Source of the DNA: Mesorhizobium sp.
GTDB lineage: Bacteria > Pseudomonadota > Alphaproteobacteria > Rhizobiales > Rhizobiaceae
Reading direction: 5' to 3'
Length of the DNA stretch: 64,000 bases
NCBI RefSeq assembly: GCF_004962245.1
Contig: NZ_SUHQ01000003.1
Span: 271,425 to 335,424, forward strand
Both the position numbers and the translations under genes were made by a program. Shown here one piece after another: positions 55,310-64,000 of this stretch. How positions within the stretch are numbered: the stretch's first letter is position 1; each line of letters opens with the position of its first letter. The notes below the pieces were generated by a model, which worked only from the letters and a program-made list of their open reading frames with translations, did not search any database and was not told where the DNA came from.

Positions 55310-57091
55310 ATGGCCAGGATGCGCGCAGTCGACGCAGCGGTTCTCGTTCTCGAAAAGGAAGGCATTTCCTGCGCCTTCGGCGTGCCGGGCGCAGCGATCA
55401 ACCCATTCTATTCGGCGCTGAAGGCGAGGGGCACGATCCGCCACATCCTCGCGCGCCACGTCGAGGCGGCGTCGCACATGGCCGAAGGCTATACCCGCGC
55501 CAAGTCAGGCAATATCGGTCTGTGCATCGGCACTTCGGGTCCGGCTGGCACCGACATGATCACCGGCCTCTATTCGGCCGCGGCCGATTCTATTCCCATC
55601 CTTTGCATCACCGGCCAGGCGCCGCGTGCGCGTCTCAACAAGGAGGATTTTCAGGCCGTCGACATTGCCGCCATCGCAGCGCCCGTCGCCAAATGGGCGG
55701 TCACCGTCATGGAGCCCTATCTCGTGCCGATGGCGCTGCAGAAGGCGTTCCATCTGATGCGCTCGTCGCGGCCGGGTCCGGTCCTCGTCGATCTGCCGGT
55801 CGACGTGCAACTGGCCGAGATCGAGTTCGACATCGATGCCTACGAGCCGTTGGTGCCGTTCAAGCCGGCAATGTCGCGCAGCCAGGCGGAGAAGGCGCTG
55901 AAAATGCTCAACGCGGCGGAAAAGCCTGTCATCGTCGCCGGCGGCGGCATCATCAATGCCGATGCTTCGGATCTGCTGATCGAGTTCGCGGAAGTCACCG
56001 GCGTGCCTGTCATCCCAACGCTGATGGGCTGGGGCGCGATCCCCGACGACCACCGGCTGATGGCCGGCATGTGCGGATTGCAGACGTCGCACCGCTACGG
56101 CAATGCGACGATGCTCGAGGCCGACTTCGTCTTCGGCATCGGCAACCGCTGGGCCAATCGCCACACCGGCTCGGTCGACGTCTACACGAAGGGCAAAAAA
56201 TTCATCCATGTCGACATCGAGCCGACGCAGATAGGCCGCGTCTTTGCGCCGGATCTCGGTGTCGTCTCGGATGCCGGTGCTGCGCTGAAAATGCTGCTTG
56301 ACGTCGCCACCGAGTGGAAGACGGCGGGAAAGCTGCGCGACTGGTCCGGCTGGACCCGGGAATGCCAGCAGCGCAAGAAGACGATGAAGCGCAAGACGCA
56401 TTTCGACCAGGTGCCGCTGAAGCCGCAGCGCGTCTACGAGGAGATGAACAAGGCATTCGGCCGCGACACCACCTATGTCACCACCATCGGGCTTTCGCAG
56501 ATCGCCGGCGCGCAGTTCCTGCATGTCTACAAGCCGCGCAACTGGATCAATTGCGGCCAGGCCGGGCCGCTCGGCTGGACGTTGCCGGCGGCACTTGGCG
56601 TTCGCGCCGCCGATCCGCAGCGCAACATCGTCGCGCTGTCCGGCGACTATGATTTCCAGTTCATGATCGAGGAACTGGCGGTCGGCGCGCAGCACAGATT
56701 GCCCTATATCCATGTCGTCGTGAACAATGCCTATCTCGGCCTGATCCGTCAGGCGCAGCGCGGCTTTTCGATGGATTTCGAGGTCAGCCTCGCCTTCGAG
56801 AACGTTAACCGGAAGGACGATCCCGAGGCCGGCTATGGCGTCGATCATGTCGCCGTCGCCGAGGCCATGGGCTGCAAGGCGGTTCGGGTGCGCAAGCCGG
56901 AGGAATTCGCGGGCGCCTTCAAGCAGGCACAGCGCCTGATGAAGGAGCACCAGGTTCCGGTCGTGCTCGAATTCATCCTCGAGCGGGTCACCAACATTTC
57001 GATGGGCACCGAAATCGACAAGATTACCGAATTCGAGGAGCTTGCCGAAAGCCATGAAGATGCGCCGACTGCGATCGTGATGCTCGACTAA
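55310..57091 (+). CDS. gcl: Glyoxylate carboligase (tartronate-semialdehyde synthase)
   Basis: 593 residues from the ATG at 55310 (GTGGAGG upstream). ThDP enzyme joining two glyoxylates to tartronate semialdehyde plus CO2. Three ThDP domains are visible: N-terminal ([17 protein letters not shown] ... FGVPG), central (about 195-320) and C-terminal (about 380-560) with [13 protein letters not shown]. The usual catalytic Glu of ThDP enzymes is Val here ([13 protein letters not shown]), a hallmark of glyoxylate carboligase. First gene of gcl-hyi-glxR. Confidence 0.97.
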   Translation: MARMRAVDAAVLVLEKEGISCAFGVPGAAINPFYSALKARGTIRHILARHVEAASHMAEGYTRAKSGNIGLCIGTSGPAGTDMITGLYSAAADSIPILCITGQAPRARLNKEDFQAVDIAAIAAPVAKWAVTVMEPYLVPMALQKAFHLMRSSRPGPVLVDLPVDVQLAEIEFDIDAYEPLVPFKPAMSRSQAEKALKMLNAAEKPVIVAGGGIINADASDLLIEFAEVTGVPVIPTLMGWGAIPDDHRLMAGMCGLQTSHRYGNATMLEADFVFGIGNRWANRHTGSVDVYTKGKKFIHVDIEPTQIGRVFAPDLGVVSDAGAALKMLLDVATEWKTAGKLRDWSGWTRECQQRKKTMKRKTHFDQVPLKPQRVYEEMNKAFGRDTTYVTTIGLSQIAGAQFLHVYKPRNWINCGQAGPLGWTLPAALGVRAADPQRNIVALSGDYDFQFMIEELAVGAQHRLPYIHVVVNNAYLGLIRQAQRGFSMDFEVSLAFENVNRKDDPEAGYGVDHVAVAEAMGCKAVRVRKPEEFAGAFKQAQRLMKEHQVPVVLEFILERVTNISMGTEIDKITEFEELAESHEDAPTAIVMLD

Positions 57092-57115
57092 GGCGGAGAA
57101 GAAGGAGAAAAAAGA

Positions 57116-57913
57116 ATGCCGCGTTTTTCAGCCAATCTCTCGATGCTCTTTGGCGAGCATGATTTCCTCGATCGCTTCGATGCCGCCGCGCGCGCCGGTT
57201 TCAAGGGCGTCGAGTATATCGGCCCCTACGACCATGCACCGGAAGTGGTTGCGGCGCGGCTCAGCAAGAACGGCCTGACGCAGGTGCTGTTCAACCTGCC
57301 GGCCGGCGATTGGGCCAAGGGCGAGCGCGGCATCGCCGTGCTGCCGGATCGGATCCCCGCATTCCGGCAAGGCGTCGCCAAGGCGATCACCTATGCCCAT
57401 GCGCTGGGCTGCGAGCAGGTCAACTGTCTCGCCGGCATCGCGCCGCAAGGCGTCGAGCGAAGCGTGCTGGAAAATGTCTTCGCCGATAACCTGGCTTTCG
57501 CCGCCGAGAAGCTGGAGCAGGCCGGCATCAAGCTTTTGATCGAGCCGATCAACACGCGCGATATTCCCGGCTTCTTCCTGAATTACTCGGACCAGGCCTT
57601 GGCGCTCATCGATCGCGTCGGCTCGAAGAACCTGTTCCTGCAATACGACATCTACCACATGCAGATCATGGAGGGGGATCTCGCCCGCACCATCGAGGCA
57701 AACCTCGGCCGCATCGCGCACATCCAGCTTGCGGACAATCCCGGCCGTCATGAGCCGGGGACGGGCGAGATCAATTTCCCCTTTCTGTATAACCACATCG
57801 ACAGCATTGGTTATTCGGGCTGGATCGGAGCGGAGTACAAGCCGAAGGCGGGGACGGAGGCTGGACTTGGGTGGTTTCGGGAATTGGCCGGGCAGGGAAG
57901 CGCGGCGGCTTAG
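57116..57913 (+). CDS. hyi: Hydroxypyruvate isomerase
   Basis: 265 residues, 24 bases after gcl. AP-endonuclease-2 TIM barrel: FSANLSMLFGEHDFLDRF, LLIEPINTRDIPGFFLN, QYDIYHMQIMEGDLART and HIQLADNPGRHEPGTGEINF with metal-binding Glu/Asp/His. Interconverts hydroxypyruvate and tartronate semialdehyde, adjusting the product of Gcl. Middle gene of the operon. Confidence 0.95.
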   Translation: MPRFSANLSMLFGEHDFLDRFDAAARAGFKGVEYIGPYDHAPEVVAARLSKNGLTQVLFNLPAGDWAKGERGIAVLPDRIPAFRQGVAKAITYAHALGCEQVNCLAGIAPQGVERSVLENVFADNLAFAAEKLEQAGIKLLIEPINTRDIPGFFLNYSDQALALIDRVGSKNLFLQYDIYHMQIMEGDLARTIEANLGRIAHIQLADNPGRHEPGTGEINFPFLYNHIDSIGYSGWIGAEYKPKAGTEAGLGWFRELAGQGSAAA

Positions 57914-57971
57914 TTGGCAGGCCAGAGGGGCGCGCGAAGGAACGCGGCCTTAACAGAGAACGGAGAACCAC

Positions 57972-58859
57972 ATGGAAACCATCGGCTTTATCGGCCTCGG
58001 CATCATGGGCGCGCCGATGGCGGGGCATCTGCTCGACGCGGGCTACACCGTCGTCGCCAGTGACCACCGCTCCAAGCCGCCGGCCGGTCTCGTCGCCAAG
58101 GGTTTGAAGACCGTCACCGGCCATAACGCTGTGGCGAAAGCGGCCGGCATCGTCATCACCATGGTGCCTGATACGCCTGAAGTGGCCGATGTGCTGTTTG
58201 GCGAAAACGGCGTCGCATCCGGCCTGACCGGGGGCAAGCTGGTCATCGACATGAGCTCGATCTCGCCGATCGAAACCAAGGTTTTTGCTAAGAAGATCAA
58301 TGGGCTCGGCTGCGATTATCTCGACGCGCCGGTGTCGGGCGGCGAGGTCGGTGCCAAGTCGGCGTCGCTGACCATCATGGTCGGCGGCGAGGAAAAAGCC
58401 TTCGAGCGCGCCAGGCCGGTATTCGAAAAGATGGGCAAGAACATCACGCTGGTCGGGCCGAACGGCGTCGGCCAGATCACTAAGGTCGCCAACCAGATCG
58501 TCGTCGCGCTGACCATTGAAGCCGTCGCCGAAGCCCTTGTTTTTGCTTCAAAAGCGGGTGCTGATCCAGCCAAGGTCCGGCAGGCGCTGATGGGCGGACT
58601 GGCCGCCTCGCGCATCCTCGAAGTGCATGGCGAGCGCATGATCAAGCGCACCTTCGCGCCGGGTTTCCGCATCGAACTGCACCAGAAGGACCTCAACCTG
58701 GCGCTGGAAGGCGCGAAGGCGCTTGGTGTCGCGCTGCCCAATACTTCGACGACGCAGCAACTGTTCAATTCCTGCGCGGCCAATGGCGGCGCCAAGGAGG
58801 ATCACTCGGCCCTGGTCAGGGCGCTGGAGCGGATGGCGGGACATAGTTTAGGGGAGTAG
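57972..58859 (+). CDS. glxR: 2-hydroxy-3-oxopropionate (tartronate semialdehyde) reductase
   Basis: 295 residues. NAD(P)-dependent reduction of tartronate semialdehyde to D-glycerate. Beta-hydroxyacid dehydrogenase motifs: IGFIGLGIMGAPMAGHLL (dinucleotide fold), DAPVSGGEVGAKSASLTIMVGG (substrate) and TKVANQIVVALTIEAVAEAL with catalytic-type Lys. Third gene of gcl-hyi-glxR; its stop codon lies in an inverted repeat shared with rlmB. Confidence 0.95.
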   Translation: METIGFIGLGIMGAPMAGHLLDAGYTVVASDHRSKPPAGLVAKGLKTVTGHNAVAKAAGIVITMVPDTPEVADVLFGENGVASGLTGGKLVIDMSSISPIETKVFAKKINGLGCDYLDAPVSGGEVGAKSASLTIMVGGEEKAFERARPVFEKMGKNITLVGPNGVGQITKVANQIVVALTIEAVAEALVFASKAGADPAKVRQALMGGLAASRILEVHGERMIKRTFAPGFRIELHQKDLNLALEGAKALGVALPNTSTTQQLFNSCAANGGAKEDHSALVRALERMAGHSLGE

Positions 58860-58946
58860 GGCAGTAGGAAAGGTCTGTTCACGGCATCAGACAAACTTGC
58901 CTATTCCCCTGCTCCCTTACTGCCCTATATTGCCCTACTCCCCTAA
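58848..58946. repeat. Inverted repeat spanning the 3' ends of glxR and rlmB
   Basis: The arm 58848-58866 (TTAGGGGAGTAGGGCAGTA) is inverted at 58928-58946 with one mismatch, and a partial third copy lies between them. Both stop codons (glxR TAG 58857-58859; rlmB stop 58943-58945) lie inside the arms. It folds into a long hairpin that can stop both convergent transcripts. Confidence 0.8.
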
Positions 58947-59785
58947 CCCAAAAACTTCCTCGCCGCATAAAGGCTTACCGCCGCGGCGTTCGACACATTG
59001 AGTGAGCGGATGGCGCCGGGCATGTCGAGCCGGGCGAGCGTGGTCACCGTCTCGCGCGTCTTCTGGCGCAGGCCCTTGCCTTCGGCGCCCAGCACCAGCG
59101 CGATCTTTTCCCCGGTAAAGCTCTTCTCGAGTTCCGCCGGTCCGTCCGAATCGAGGCCGATGGTCTGGAAGCCGGCCTCGTGCAACTGGCCGAGCGCGTC
59201 GGCGAGGTTCTTCACCTCGATCTGGTCGATATGCTCCAGCGCGCCGGAGGCCGATTTCGCCAGCACGCCGGATTCCTGCGGGCTGTGGCGCGCTGTGGTG
59301 ATCAGCGCGCCGGCGCTGAAGGCGACCGCCGAGCGCAGGATCGCGCCGACATTGTGCGGGTCGGTGACTTGGTCGAGGACCAGCACCAGCCTTGTGTCGC
59401 CGAGCGCATCGAGGCGCTTGGGCTTCAGCGGTTCGGCCTCGATCAGCACGCCTTGATGCACGGCATCGGAGCCGGTGACCTTGTCGATATCCTTCGGCTC
59501 CACCACCTCTGTCTTGAAGGGCAGGGCGGCGAGGTCGGTGATTGCCAGACGCTCGGCGGCGTTGCGCGTCACCAGCATCTTCTTGATCCGTCGGCGCGGA
59601 TTGTCGAGCGCTGCCCGCACCGTGTGCAGGCCGTAAAGCCGCACCAGCCCATCCGCCGGGTTCTCGCCGGGCGGTATTGGCTGGCGCGGCCTGAACGCTG
59701 GCGCGCCGCCGGCCTTCTCGTCGCGATGGGCGCGGCGCAGCTTGGCATAGTGGGTATCTTTGGGGGTGCCTGCCTTATTGCTCAT
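58943..59785 (-). CDS. rlmB: 23S rRNA (guanosine-2'-O-)-methyltransferase, SpoU/TrmH family
   Basis: 280 residues. SPOUT methyltransferase: an N-terminal substrate-binding domain (about 45-115, LYGLHTVRAALDNPRRRI) and a knotted C-terminal domain with LVLDQVTDPHNVGAILRSA (motif 1), IALVLGAEGKGLR (motif 2) and RSLNVSNAAAVSLYAA (motif 3). Expected target G2251 in 23S rRNA. It lies upstream of and divergent from tRNA-Tyr/tRNA-Gly, the usual alphaproteobacterial setting. Confidence 0.92.
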   Translation of the reverse strand: MSNKAGTPKDTHYAKLRRAHRDEKAGGAPAFRPRQPIPPGENPADGLVRLYGLHTVRAALDNPRRRIKKMLVTRNAAERLAITDLAALPFKTEVVEPKDIDKVTGSDAVHQGVLIEAEPLKPKRLDALGDTRLVLVLDQVTDPHNVGAILRSAVAFSAGALITTARHSPQESGVLAKSASGALEHIDQIEVKNLADALGQLHEAGFQTIGLDSDGPAELEKSFTGEKIALVLGAEGKGLRQKTRETVTTLARLDMPGAIRSLNVSNAAAVSLYAARKFLG

Positions 59786-59985
59786 GGCTGGCTTCTATAA
59801 CCGCCTACTTCGGCTAAGGATATGGCACGTTGCGGCGGATACCGAACAACAACGAAAAAGGCTTGCTGCGCGGTTGACACCCAATGACCTTGCCGCCATA
59901 AGGCGCTTCGCTGATTTCGGACAAAACCGGAGGTTTCGACCCTGATCAGCGAGAATGCCTCGTTGCAAGGCTTCGACGGCAGGCT

Positions 59986-60070
59986 GGAGAGGTGCCCGAG
60001 TGGTTAAAGGGGACGGACTGTAAATCCGTTGGCTTAGCCTACGTTGGTTCGAATCCAACCCTCTCCACCA
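59986..60070 (+). tRNA. tRNA-Tyr (GUA)
   Basis: 85 nt with encoded CCA. Acceptor GGAGAGG / CCTCTCC, anticodon loop ACTGTAAAT with GUA, long variable arm (class II), T-loop GGTTCGAATCC. First of a two-tRNA group with tRNA-Gly 26 bases downstream. Confidence 0.97.
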
Positions 60071-60096
60071 CTGCCAGCCCGGAAGCCTTGAAGCGT

Positions 60097-60170
60097 GCGG
60101 GTATAGCTCAGTGGTAGAGCAGCAGCCTTCCAAGCTGAATATGCGGGTTCGATTCCCGCTACCCGCTCCA
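60097..60170 (+). tRNA. tRNA-Gly (UCC)
   Basis: 74 nt with encoded CCA. Acceptor GCGGGTA / TACCCGC, discriminator T, D-arm TAGCTCAGTGGTAGAGC, anticodon loop CTTCCAA with UCC, T-loop GGTTCGATTCC. Co-transcribed with tRNA-Tyr. Confidence 0.97.
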
Positions 60171-60254
60171 GATTTCCCAACCCGGTGCAGATTCCCGTCC
60201 GCTGCAAGTCTCGCGCATGATCCCAAGCCAAAGGTCAGCGCAGATTGAAACGCT

Positions 60255-60276
60255 TTGCGGACGGGACCGTCCGCAA
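60255..60276 (+). terminator. Hairpin downstream of the tRNA pair
   Basis: TTGCGGACGG (60255-60264) pairs with CCGTCCGCAA (60267-60276) around GA. It lies 85 bases after tRNA-Gly; no T run follows, so it is a weak or factor-assisted stop. Confidence 0.45.
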
Positions 60277-60328
60277 TTGAAATTCATGGTGTTGGAGCTT
60301 CGTGGCGCGTCCAACGGGGCGCGGCGAG

Positions 60329-60801
60329 CTAGTTGCTGAATTTGCTGAATATCGACGCGACCTGATGCTGCTGCGGCACTTGGCCGTTCGGCGTCAGCTG
60401 GTCGACGATACCCGGCAAGGCCGCGGACAATTGCTTGAGCAAGTCCTGCTCGTTCAACCCTGTCCTTGCGCGATCTCGCGAATGACCTGTGGGCCTAGCG
60501 CATTGCCCAGGTCGTTGGCCTGGATCGGCTGGTTCTGCCCGGTGCCGACCCACGAATCGGCGGTATTGCCGTGCCCGACTTCTTTCAGTCTATCGAGCAG
60601 GCCACCCAGTCCGCCAAGCAGGCCGCCATCGGCGGATGTGGTCGTCCCCGATGGGGAAGGCGCGGGGGCGGGGCTTTCAGCCTGGTCCGTCTGGTCGGCA
60701 CTTTTGCCGCTCAGCATTTTTCCAACCAGCAACGCACCGAGCGCGATCATCAGCGGCTTGGCGACGTTGCCGCCGGGAACGGCATTGTCAAACAATCCCA
60801 T
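60329..60801 (-). pseudogene. yidB: yidB-like gene broken by a one-base deletion
   Basis: The frame starting at 60801 (MGLFDNAVPGGNVAKPLMIA; GGAGA upstream) runs through a Gly-rich segment and LGPQVIREIAQ, then hits a stop at 60454-60456. The next frame continues TGLNEQDLLKQLSAALPGIV ... LTPNGQVPQ to 60329, exactly the expected YidB C-terminus. One base is missing near 60464-60465; restoring it gives a single reading frame of about 157 codons. YidB-family function is unclear. Sequencing error or a real knock-out are both possible. Confidence 0.85.
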
Positions 60802-60960
60802 TGTGGATCTCCATGTCAATGTTGCCCATCCCATACCCACAATGACCCATTCGGGCTGAATTTCAAGTTGGCTGAAGCTTTCCGTAATCGCGAATTTCAA
60901 GTTGGCTTGAGCTTTGCTTGATGATGTGGAAGTAATTGAGGGCGGGGAATGGAGAGGAAA

Positions 60961-61218
60961 ATGTCGATACTAAGCTGGATCATCCTCGGCGTCATCGCCG
61001 GTTTTCTTGGCAGCAAGATCGTCAACAAGAGCGGGCAGGGCCTTGTGCTCGATATCGTGCTCGGGATCGTGGGTGCCATCGTCGGCGGGCTGATCTTCAG
61101 CGCCTTTGGCGCGTCAGGGGTTACCGGCCTCAACATCTACAGCCTGATCGTCGCCGTGATCGGCGCGGTGGTTGTTCTTTGGGCCTATCACCAGTTCACC
61201 GGGAAGCGGGCTCTCTAG
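60961..61218 (+). CDS. GlsB/YeaQ/YmgE-family small membrane protein
   Basis: 85 residues from the ATG at 60961 (GGAGAGG upstream). Three membrane helices with the family Gly pattern: WIILGVIAGFLGSKIVNKSGQGLVLDI and IVLGIVGAIVGGLIFSAFGASG, then a final helix and YHQFTGKRAL. Associated with stress responses and transglycosylase-associated annotation, mechanism unknown. Confidence 0.85.
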   Translation: MSILSWIILGVIAGFLGSKIVNKSGQGLVLDIVLGIVGAIVGGLIFSAFGASGVTGLNIYSLIVAVIGAVVVLWAYHQFTGKRAL

Positions 61219-61508
61219 AAATCGGAAGCCCGGCAAAGCGGAGCCGCTTCGACGAGCTGCGCGACGTATTCTAACCGGCCGCATTCGGTCCTGTATTCAA
61301 TGTCGCGGCTTTCCGCTCTGGGAAGCCGCGACCCTCTGAAACGCCCCACCTGATCCGTTTTGAAAATCTCCCGGATCAGCATGTTGAGGCTAGCCTCGAG
61401 TCCTCCGGCCAGAATTGGCCACAACTCATCGAGCAAACGCCTCAAGGCTGTTTCGAGAGCCGCGTCACCGCCTATTCTGACAGGCAGGTCAGGCATTTCC
61501 CCCACCAT
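61215..61508 (-). CDS. Possible small hypothetical protein opposite the sulfotransferase
   Basis: A 97-residue frame from ATG 61508 (or 94 from 61496, where GGTGGGGG precedes). The translation, MPDLPVRIGGDAALETALRR through LIREIFKTDQVGRFRGSRL, has balanced composition and no competing frame, but it contains a GC hairpin (61302-61332) that may be a terminator for the GlsB-like gene, and its start is weak. No family recognised. Confidence 0.3.
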   Translation of the reverse strand: MVGEMPDLPVRIGGDAALETALRRLLDELWPILAGGLEASLNMLIREIFKTDQVGRFRGSRLPRAESRDIEYRTECGRLEYVAQLVEAAPLCRASDF

Positions 61509-61581
61509 GATTTCTTTGACAGAGAATGCGAAAACGAAACGATAACTTGGTTGAGCGTTTCTAACATGGCGCAGGTCGGCA

Positions 61582-62391
61582 ATGGCGATTGAAATAAAAC
61601 AGCTCGCAATCACCTACTATCCTATTCCCAAGAGCGGCAGCAGCAGCATCAAATACGCGCTTATGGCGCTCGACGGAAATCAGCGCGCTCTCGCCGATCC
61701 GGACAATGAGGTTCACGGGCAACTGACGACGAATTACGTCGATCCCTTCCTTGCGGTCTATGACGGACACAAGGGCAAGTTCACGATCGTTCGCGATCCG
61801 CTGGAAAGGCTCCTCTCGGCCTATACGAGCAGGATATCCGATGCTCGGGTTTTGACTAGGCCGACTGCGGACAAAGTGAAGCTCGAAAACTTTGGCATTC
61901 CGGTTGACCCAGACTTCGATACCTTCATTTTCAACATCGAGAAATACTGCGCATGTTCGTGGGAGATCCAGTTCCACGTGGCATCGCCGCGCTATTTTAC
62001 CGGCTGCAGCCTGTTCCTCTTCGAACATGTCTTCAAATTCGAGCAGATGGACAAAGTGGAGGCGTTTTTGTCTTCCGTAAGCGGACGGGCGCTCGATCTG
62101 CCCCGGCTGCAGATCGGCGGCAGGAAAATCAGCCCTTCGGATCTGTCGCCGGCGGCACTGGCCAAGGCGATGCGGTTTTGCCGTTACGACTATGGTTTTC
62201 TCGTCGACCACTACGATCCGCAAAAATGGGGAGGTATTCCTGAAGGCGACGCCGGCGATCCCTCAACGCTGCATGTTTTCGGCGATCCGGCAGCCTTGCG
62301 CGATGGCCGGATCGTCTACCCCCGAACGGCGCGCAATCTCCTTCACTTCATGCTTAAACGCTCGCTTGTCGAGCCGAGGATAAGCCTTTAG
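61582..62391 (+). CDS. Sulfotransferase family 2 protein
   Basis: 269 residues. The 5' phosphosulfate-binding loop of PAPS sulfotransferases is visible at the N-terminus (YYPIPKSGSSSIKYAL, about 12-27) and the 3' phosphate motif FTIVRDPLERLLSAYTSR at about 67-84. It transfers sulfate from PAPS to a hydroxyl or amine, probably on a glycan (family 2 includes carbohydrate sulfotransferases). No acceptor glycan genes are near, so the target is unknown. No signal peptide. Confidence 0.85.
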   Translation: MAIEIKQLAITYYPIPKSGSSSIKYALMALDGNQRALADPDNEVHGQLTTNYVDPFLAVYDGHKGKFTIVRDPLERLLSAYTSRISDARVLTRPTADKVKLENFGIPVDPDFDTFIFNIEKYCACSWEIQFHVASPRYFTGCSLFLFEHVFKFEQMDKVEAFLSSVSGRALDLPRLQIGGRKISPSDLSPAALAKAMRFCRYDYGFLVDHYDPQKWGGIPEGDAGDPSTLHVFGDPAALRDGRIVYPRTARNLLHFMLKRSLVEPRISL

Positions 62392-62442
62392 GTGCCGATC
62401 GCGCCGGTTATCCTTCAGCACGTCCAGCGATCGCCACATGCT

Positions 62443-63330
62443 CTAGGCCACCACGGTCAGCCGGCGCCTGCGCTCGTCGAGCGACACGATGGTCAGCCCA
62501 CTGGCGATCACCAGCAGGATGCCGCCGATCGCCAGCGCGTTCGGGAATTCCTGGAACACCACCAGACCCGAGATGACCGCCCAGACGGTGAAGCAGTAGT
62601 AGAACGGCGCCACGACGCCGGTCGGGCCAACGCGATAGGCCATGAAGATGAAAAAATGGCCGAAGATCAGAAACAATCCGGCCCCGGCCATCAGCAGCAA
62701 ATGATGCGTTTCGGGCATCACCCAACGCTCGGACATAAGATGCGCAACGCCTGAGCCGACCAGCACCACCACCACCGCGGAAATCGCGACGATCATTCCA
62801 GGCACATTGGCGGCGACCTGCCGCCCGGCCAGATCGCGCGCGGCGGCGAATGCGGCGTTGCCGAGCGCCAGCAAGGCGTAGATCGAGATTCCCTGCGTGG
62901 TCGGCTGCGCCACCATCACCGCTCCGATGAAGCCGAGCCCGATCAGCGCCATGCGCAGCCCGCCGATCCGCTCGCGGAAGATGACGGAGGAGCCGACCAG
63001 CACGAGCAGGGGAGTGATCTGCCCCAGGGCGGTCGAATCGGCGATCTGCATGTTGGCGAGCGCCACCACATAGCAAAGGATTGCCGCCAGCTCGAGCAGG
63101 TTTCTCTGTAACACCCTCCTGTCGAGGATCAGCGGGATCTGCCTGGCGTAGCCCAGCGAAAACAGCAACGGGATGCCCCACAGCGTTGCCGCCGTCCCGC
63201 GCAGGAGCAGCACCTCATAAGGTGGCAACCCCACCGTCGCGAGCTTCATCATCGTGTCGTTGACGACATAGGACCCGGTCGAGAGGACCATGAACAGCGG
63301 GCCGCGGATGGCGATCGGGATGAAATGCAT
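62443..63330 (-). CDS. EamA/DMT-family transporter
   Basis: 295 residues, ten membrane helices in two EamA repeats (about 10-140 and 150-285). Typical stretches: VVNDTMMKLATVGLPPYEVLLLRG, ADSTALGQITPLLVLVGSSVIFRERIG and FYYCFTVWAVISGLVVFQEFP. Likely exports metabolites or drugs; substrate unknown. Divergent from tuf, 306 bases apart. Confidence 0.88.
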   Translation of the reverse strand: MHFIPIAIRGPLFMVLSTGSYVVNDTMMKLATVGLPPYEVLLLRGTAATLWGIPLLFSLGYARQIPLILDRRVLQRNLLELAAILCYVVALANMQIADSTALGQITPLLVLVGSSVIFRERIGGLRMALIGLGFIGAVMVAQPTTQGISIYALLALGNAAFAAARDLAGRQVAANVPGMIVAISAVVVVLVGSGVAHLMSERWVMPETHHLLLMAGAGLFLIFGHFFIFMAYRVGPTGVVAPFYYCFTVWAVISGLVVFQEFPNALAIGGILLVIASGLTIVSLDERRRRLTVVA

Positions 63331-63636
63331 CCAGTCAGGAGATCAGAGTGGCGCCACACCGGCAATGGGCCAGATCCGACCGTAAAACCAGCAGGGCAGA
63401 CAAGCGGGAGGGCGATATCCATCCGCTGAATGCCGATGTCAGCGGAACCTATCTTCGCCCATTCCATTTCTTCCTACGCGTTCCTATATCCGCGCCACAT
63501 CCCCGAAAACCGGATTACGGGTTCAGACTGGGTGGGCGTGCGCTCGGCCACAAGGCACTTGTGTTTTTCGGCTGTAGTCGCTAATCGCCCCGCATTCGAC
63601 TGAACTGAAGGTCCCGGCCGTCCAAGGAAAGAGACT
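63331..63636. other. Control region upstream of tuf
   Basis: 306 bases between the EamA transporter and tuf starts. AAGGAAAGAG at 63624-63634 is the tuf ribosome binding site. The tuf promoter must lie here, but I cannot single out boxes. No RNA gene seen. Confidence 0.45.
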
Positions 63637-64000
63637 ATGGCAAAAGGTAAATTCGAGCGTACAAAGCCTCATGTGAACATCGGCACGATTGGCCACGTTG
63701 ATCATGGCAAGACGTCGCTGACGGCGGCGATCACGAAGTATTTTGGCGAATACAAGCGCTACGACCAGATCGATGCGGCGCCGGAGGAGAAGGCGCGCGG
63801 CATCACGATTTCGACGGCGCATGTCGAATACGAGACGGAGAACCGCCACTACGCGCATGTCGACTGCCCCGGGCATGCCGACTATGTGAAGAACATGATC
63901 ACCGGTGCCGCGCAGATGGACGGGGCGATCCTGGTTGTGTCGGCGGCCGACGGCCCGATGCCGCAGACGCGCGAGCACATCCTGCTTGCCCGTCAGGTCG
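63637..64000 (+). CDS. tuf: Elongation factor Tu, 5' part (runs off the right edge)
   Basis: 121 codons present, starting [23 protein letters not shown]-binding motifs: [11 protein letters not shown] (P-loop), the switch I region [14 protein letters not shown] and [12 protein letters not shown] (switch II, DCPG). EF-Tu carries aminoacyl-tRNA to the ribosome. Rhizobia usually have two tuf copies. Here the neighbour on the left is an EamA transporter rather than fusA, so this is probably the second copy. Confidence 0.98.
   Translation, partial: MAKGKFERTKPHVNIGTIGHVDHGKTSLTAAITKYFGEYKRYDQIDAAPEEKARGITISTAHVEYETENRHYAHVDCPGHADYVKNMITGAAQMDGAILVVSAADGPMPQTREHILLARQV

Overview
The window looks like a chromosomal stretch of a Rhizobiales alphaproteobacterium, most probably Mesorhizobium or a close Phyllobacteriaceae relative. 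This is inferred from high GC, the order rne / N-acetylmuramoyl-L-alanine amidase / mrcA / prfB, the run aroQ-accB-accC-aat next to DUF2155 and NDUFA12-like genes, and small families typical of rhizobia (BA14K, DUF1127, DUF6455, PilZ pairs). No database search was possible, so the genus is a judgement.

Region 1 (1-9.7 kb) looks accessory. A minus-strand cluster encodes an OsmC protein, a YUC/CzcO-type flavoprotein, a PHBH-fold FAD oxidoreductase, a MaoC-like hydratase, a 51-residue ORF with a strong ribosome binding site, and a 1563-residue regulator. The regulator fuses a SARP-type DNA-binding/BTAD module, an alpha/beta hydrolase with an intact triad, a cyclase-like domain that has lost one metal aspartate, an AAA ATPase and a helical repeat region. 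Paired direct repeats lie just upstream of the regulator. This is the best candidate for an undescribed system: a small redox pathway controlled by a ligand-hydrolysing one-protein sensor.

Region 2 (9.7-16.1 kb) holds small envelope and signalling genes: lipoprotein, globin, LapG-like cysteine peptidase, double PilZ protein, PAS-like protein, rhomboid protease, CBS protein and DUF6455. It also holds an orphan intrinsic terminator that suggests a small RNA, a cluster of GANTC (CcrM) sites, and copies of an interspersed palindromic repeat.

Region 3 (16.2-31.7 kb) is mostly housekeeping: gatB, a GNAT gene, a GT39 membrane glycosyltransferase, panB-panC (joined by a striking chain of three six-codon mini-ORFs), an NDUFA12-like gene, DUF2155, aat, accC, accB, aroQ, a DsbA-like oxidoreductase, an M48 protease, an aminotransferase and glutaminase.

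Region 4 (31.9-46.5 kb) contains rne, a periplasmic amidase, mrcA, prfB (with its programmed +1 frameshift), secreted small proteins, a GFA protein, an OmpA-like lipoprotein, a DEAD-box helicase and NAD kinase.

Region 5 (46.9-52.2 kb) is a polyamine-type ABC transporter operon ending in a metallo-beta-lactamase-fold hydrolase. It is divergent from a TetR regulator, with two palindromic operators between them.

Region 6 (52.3-64 kb) includes tRNA-Thr, BA14K, an IclR regulator divergent from the glyoxylate carboligase operon gcl-hyi-glxR, rlmB, tRNA-Tyr and tRNA-Gly, a frameshifted yidB, a GlsB-like membrane protein, a family 2 sulfotransferase, an EamA transporter and the start of tuf.
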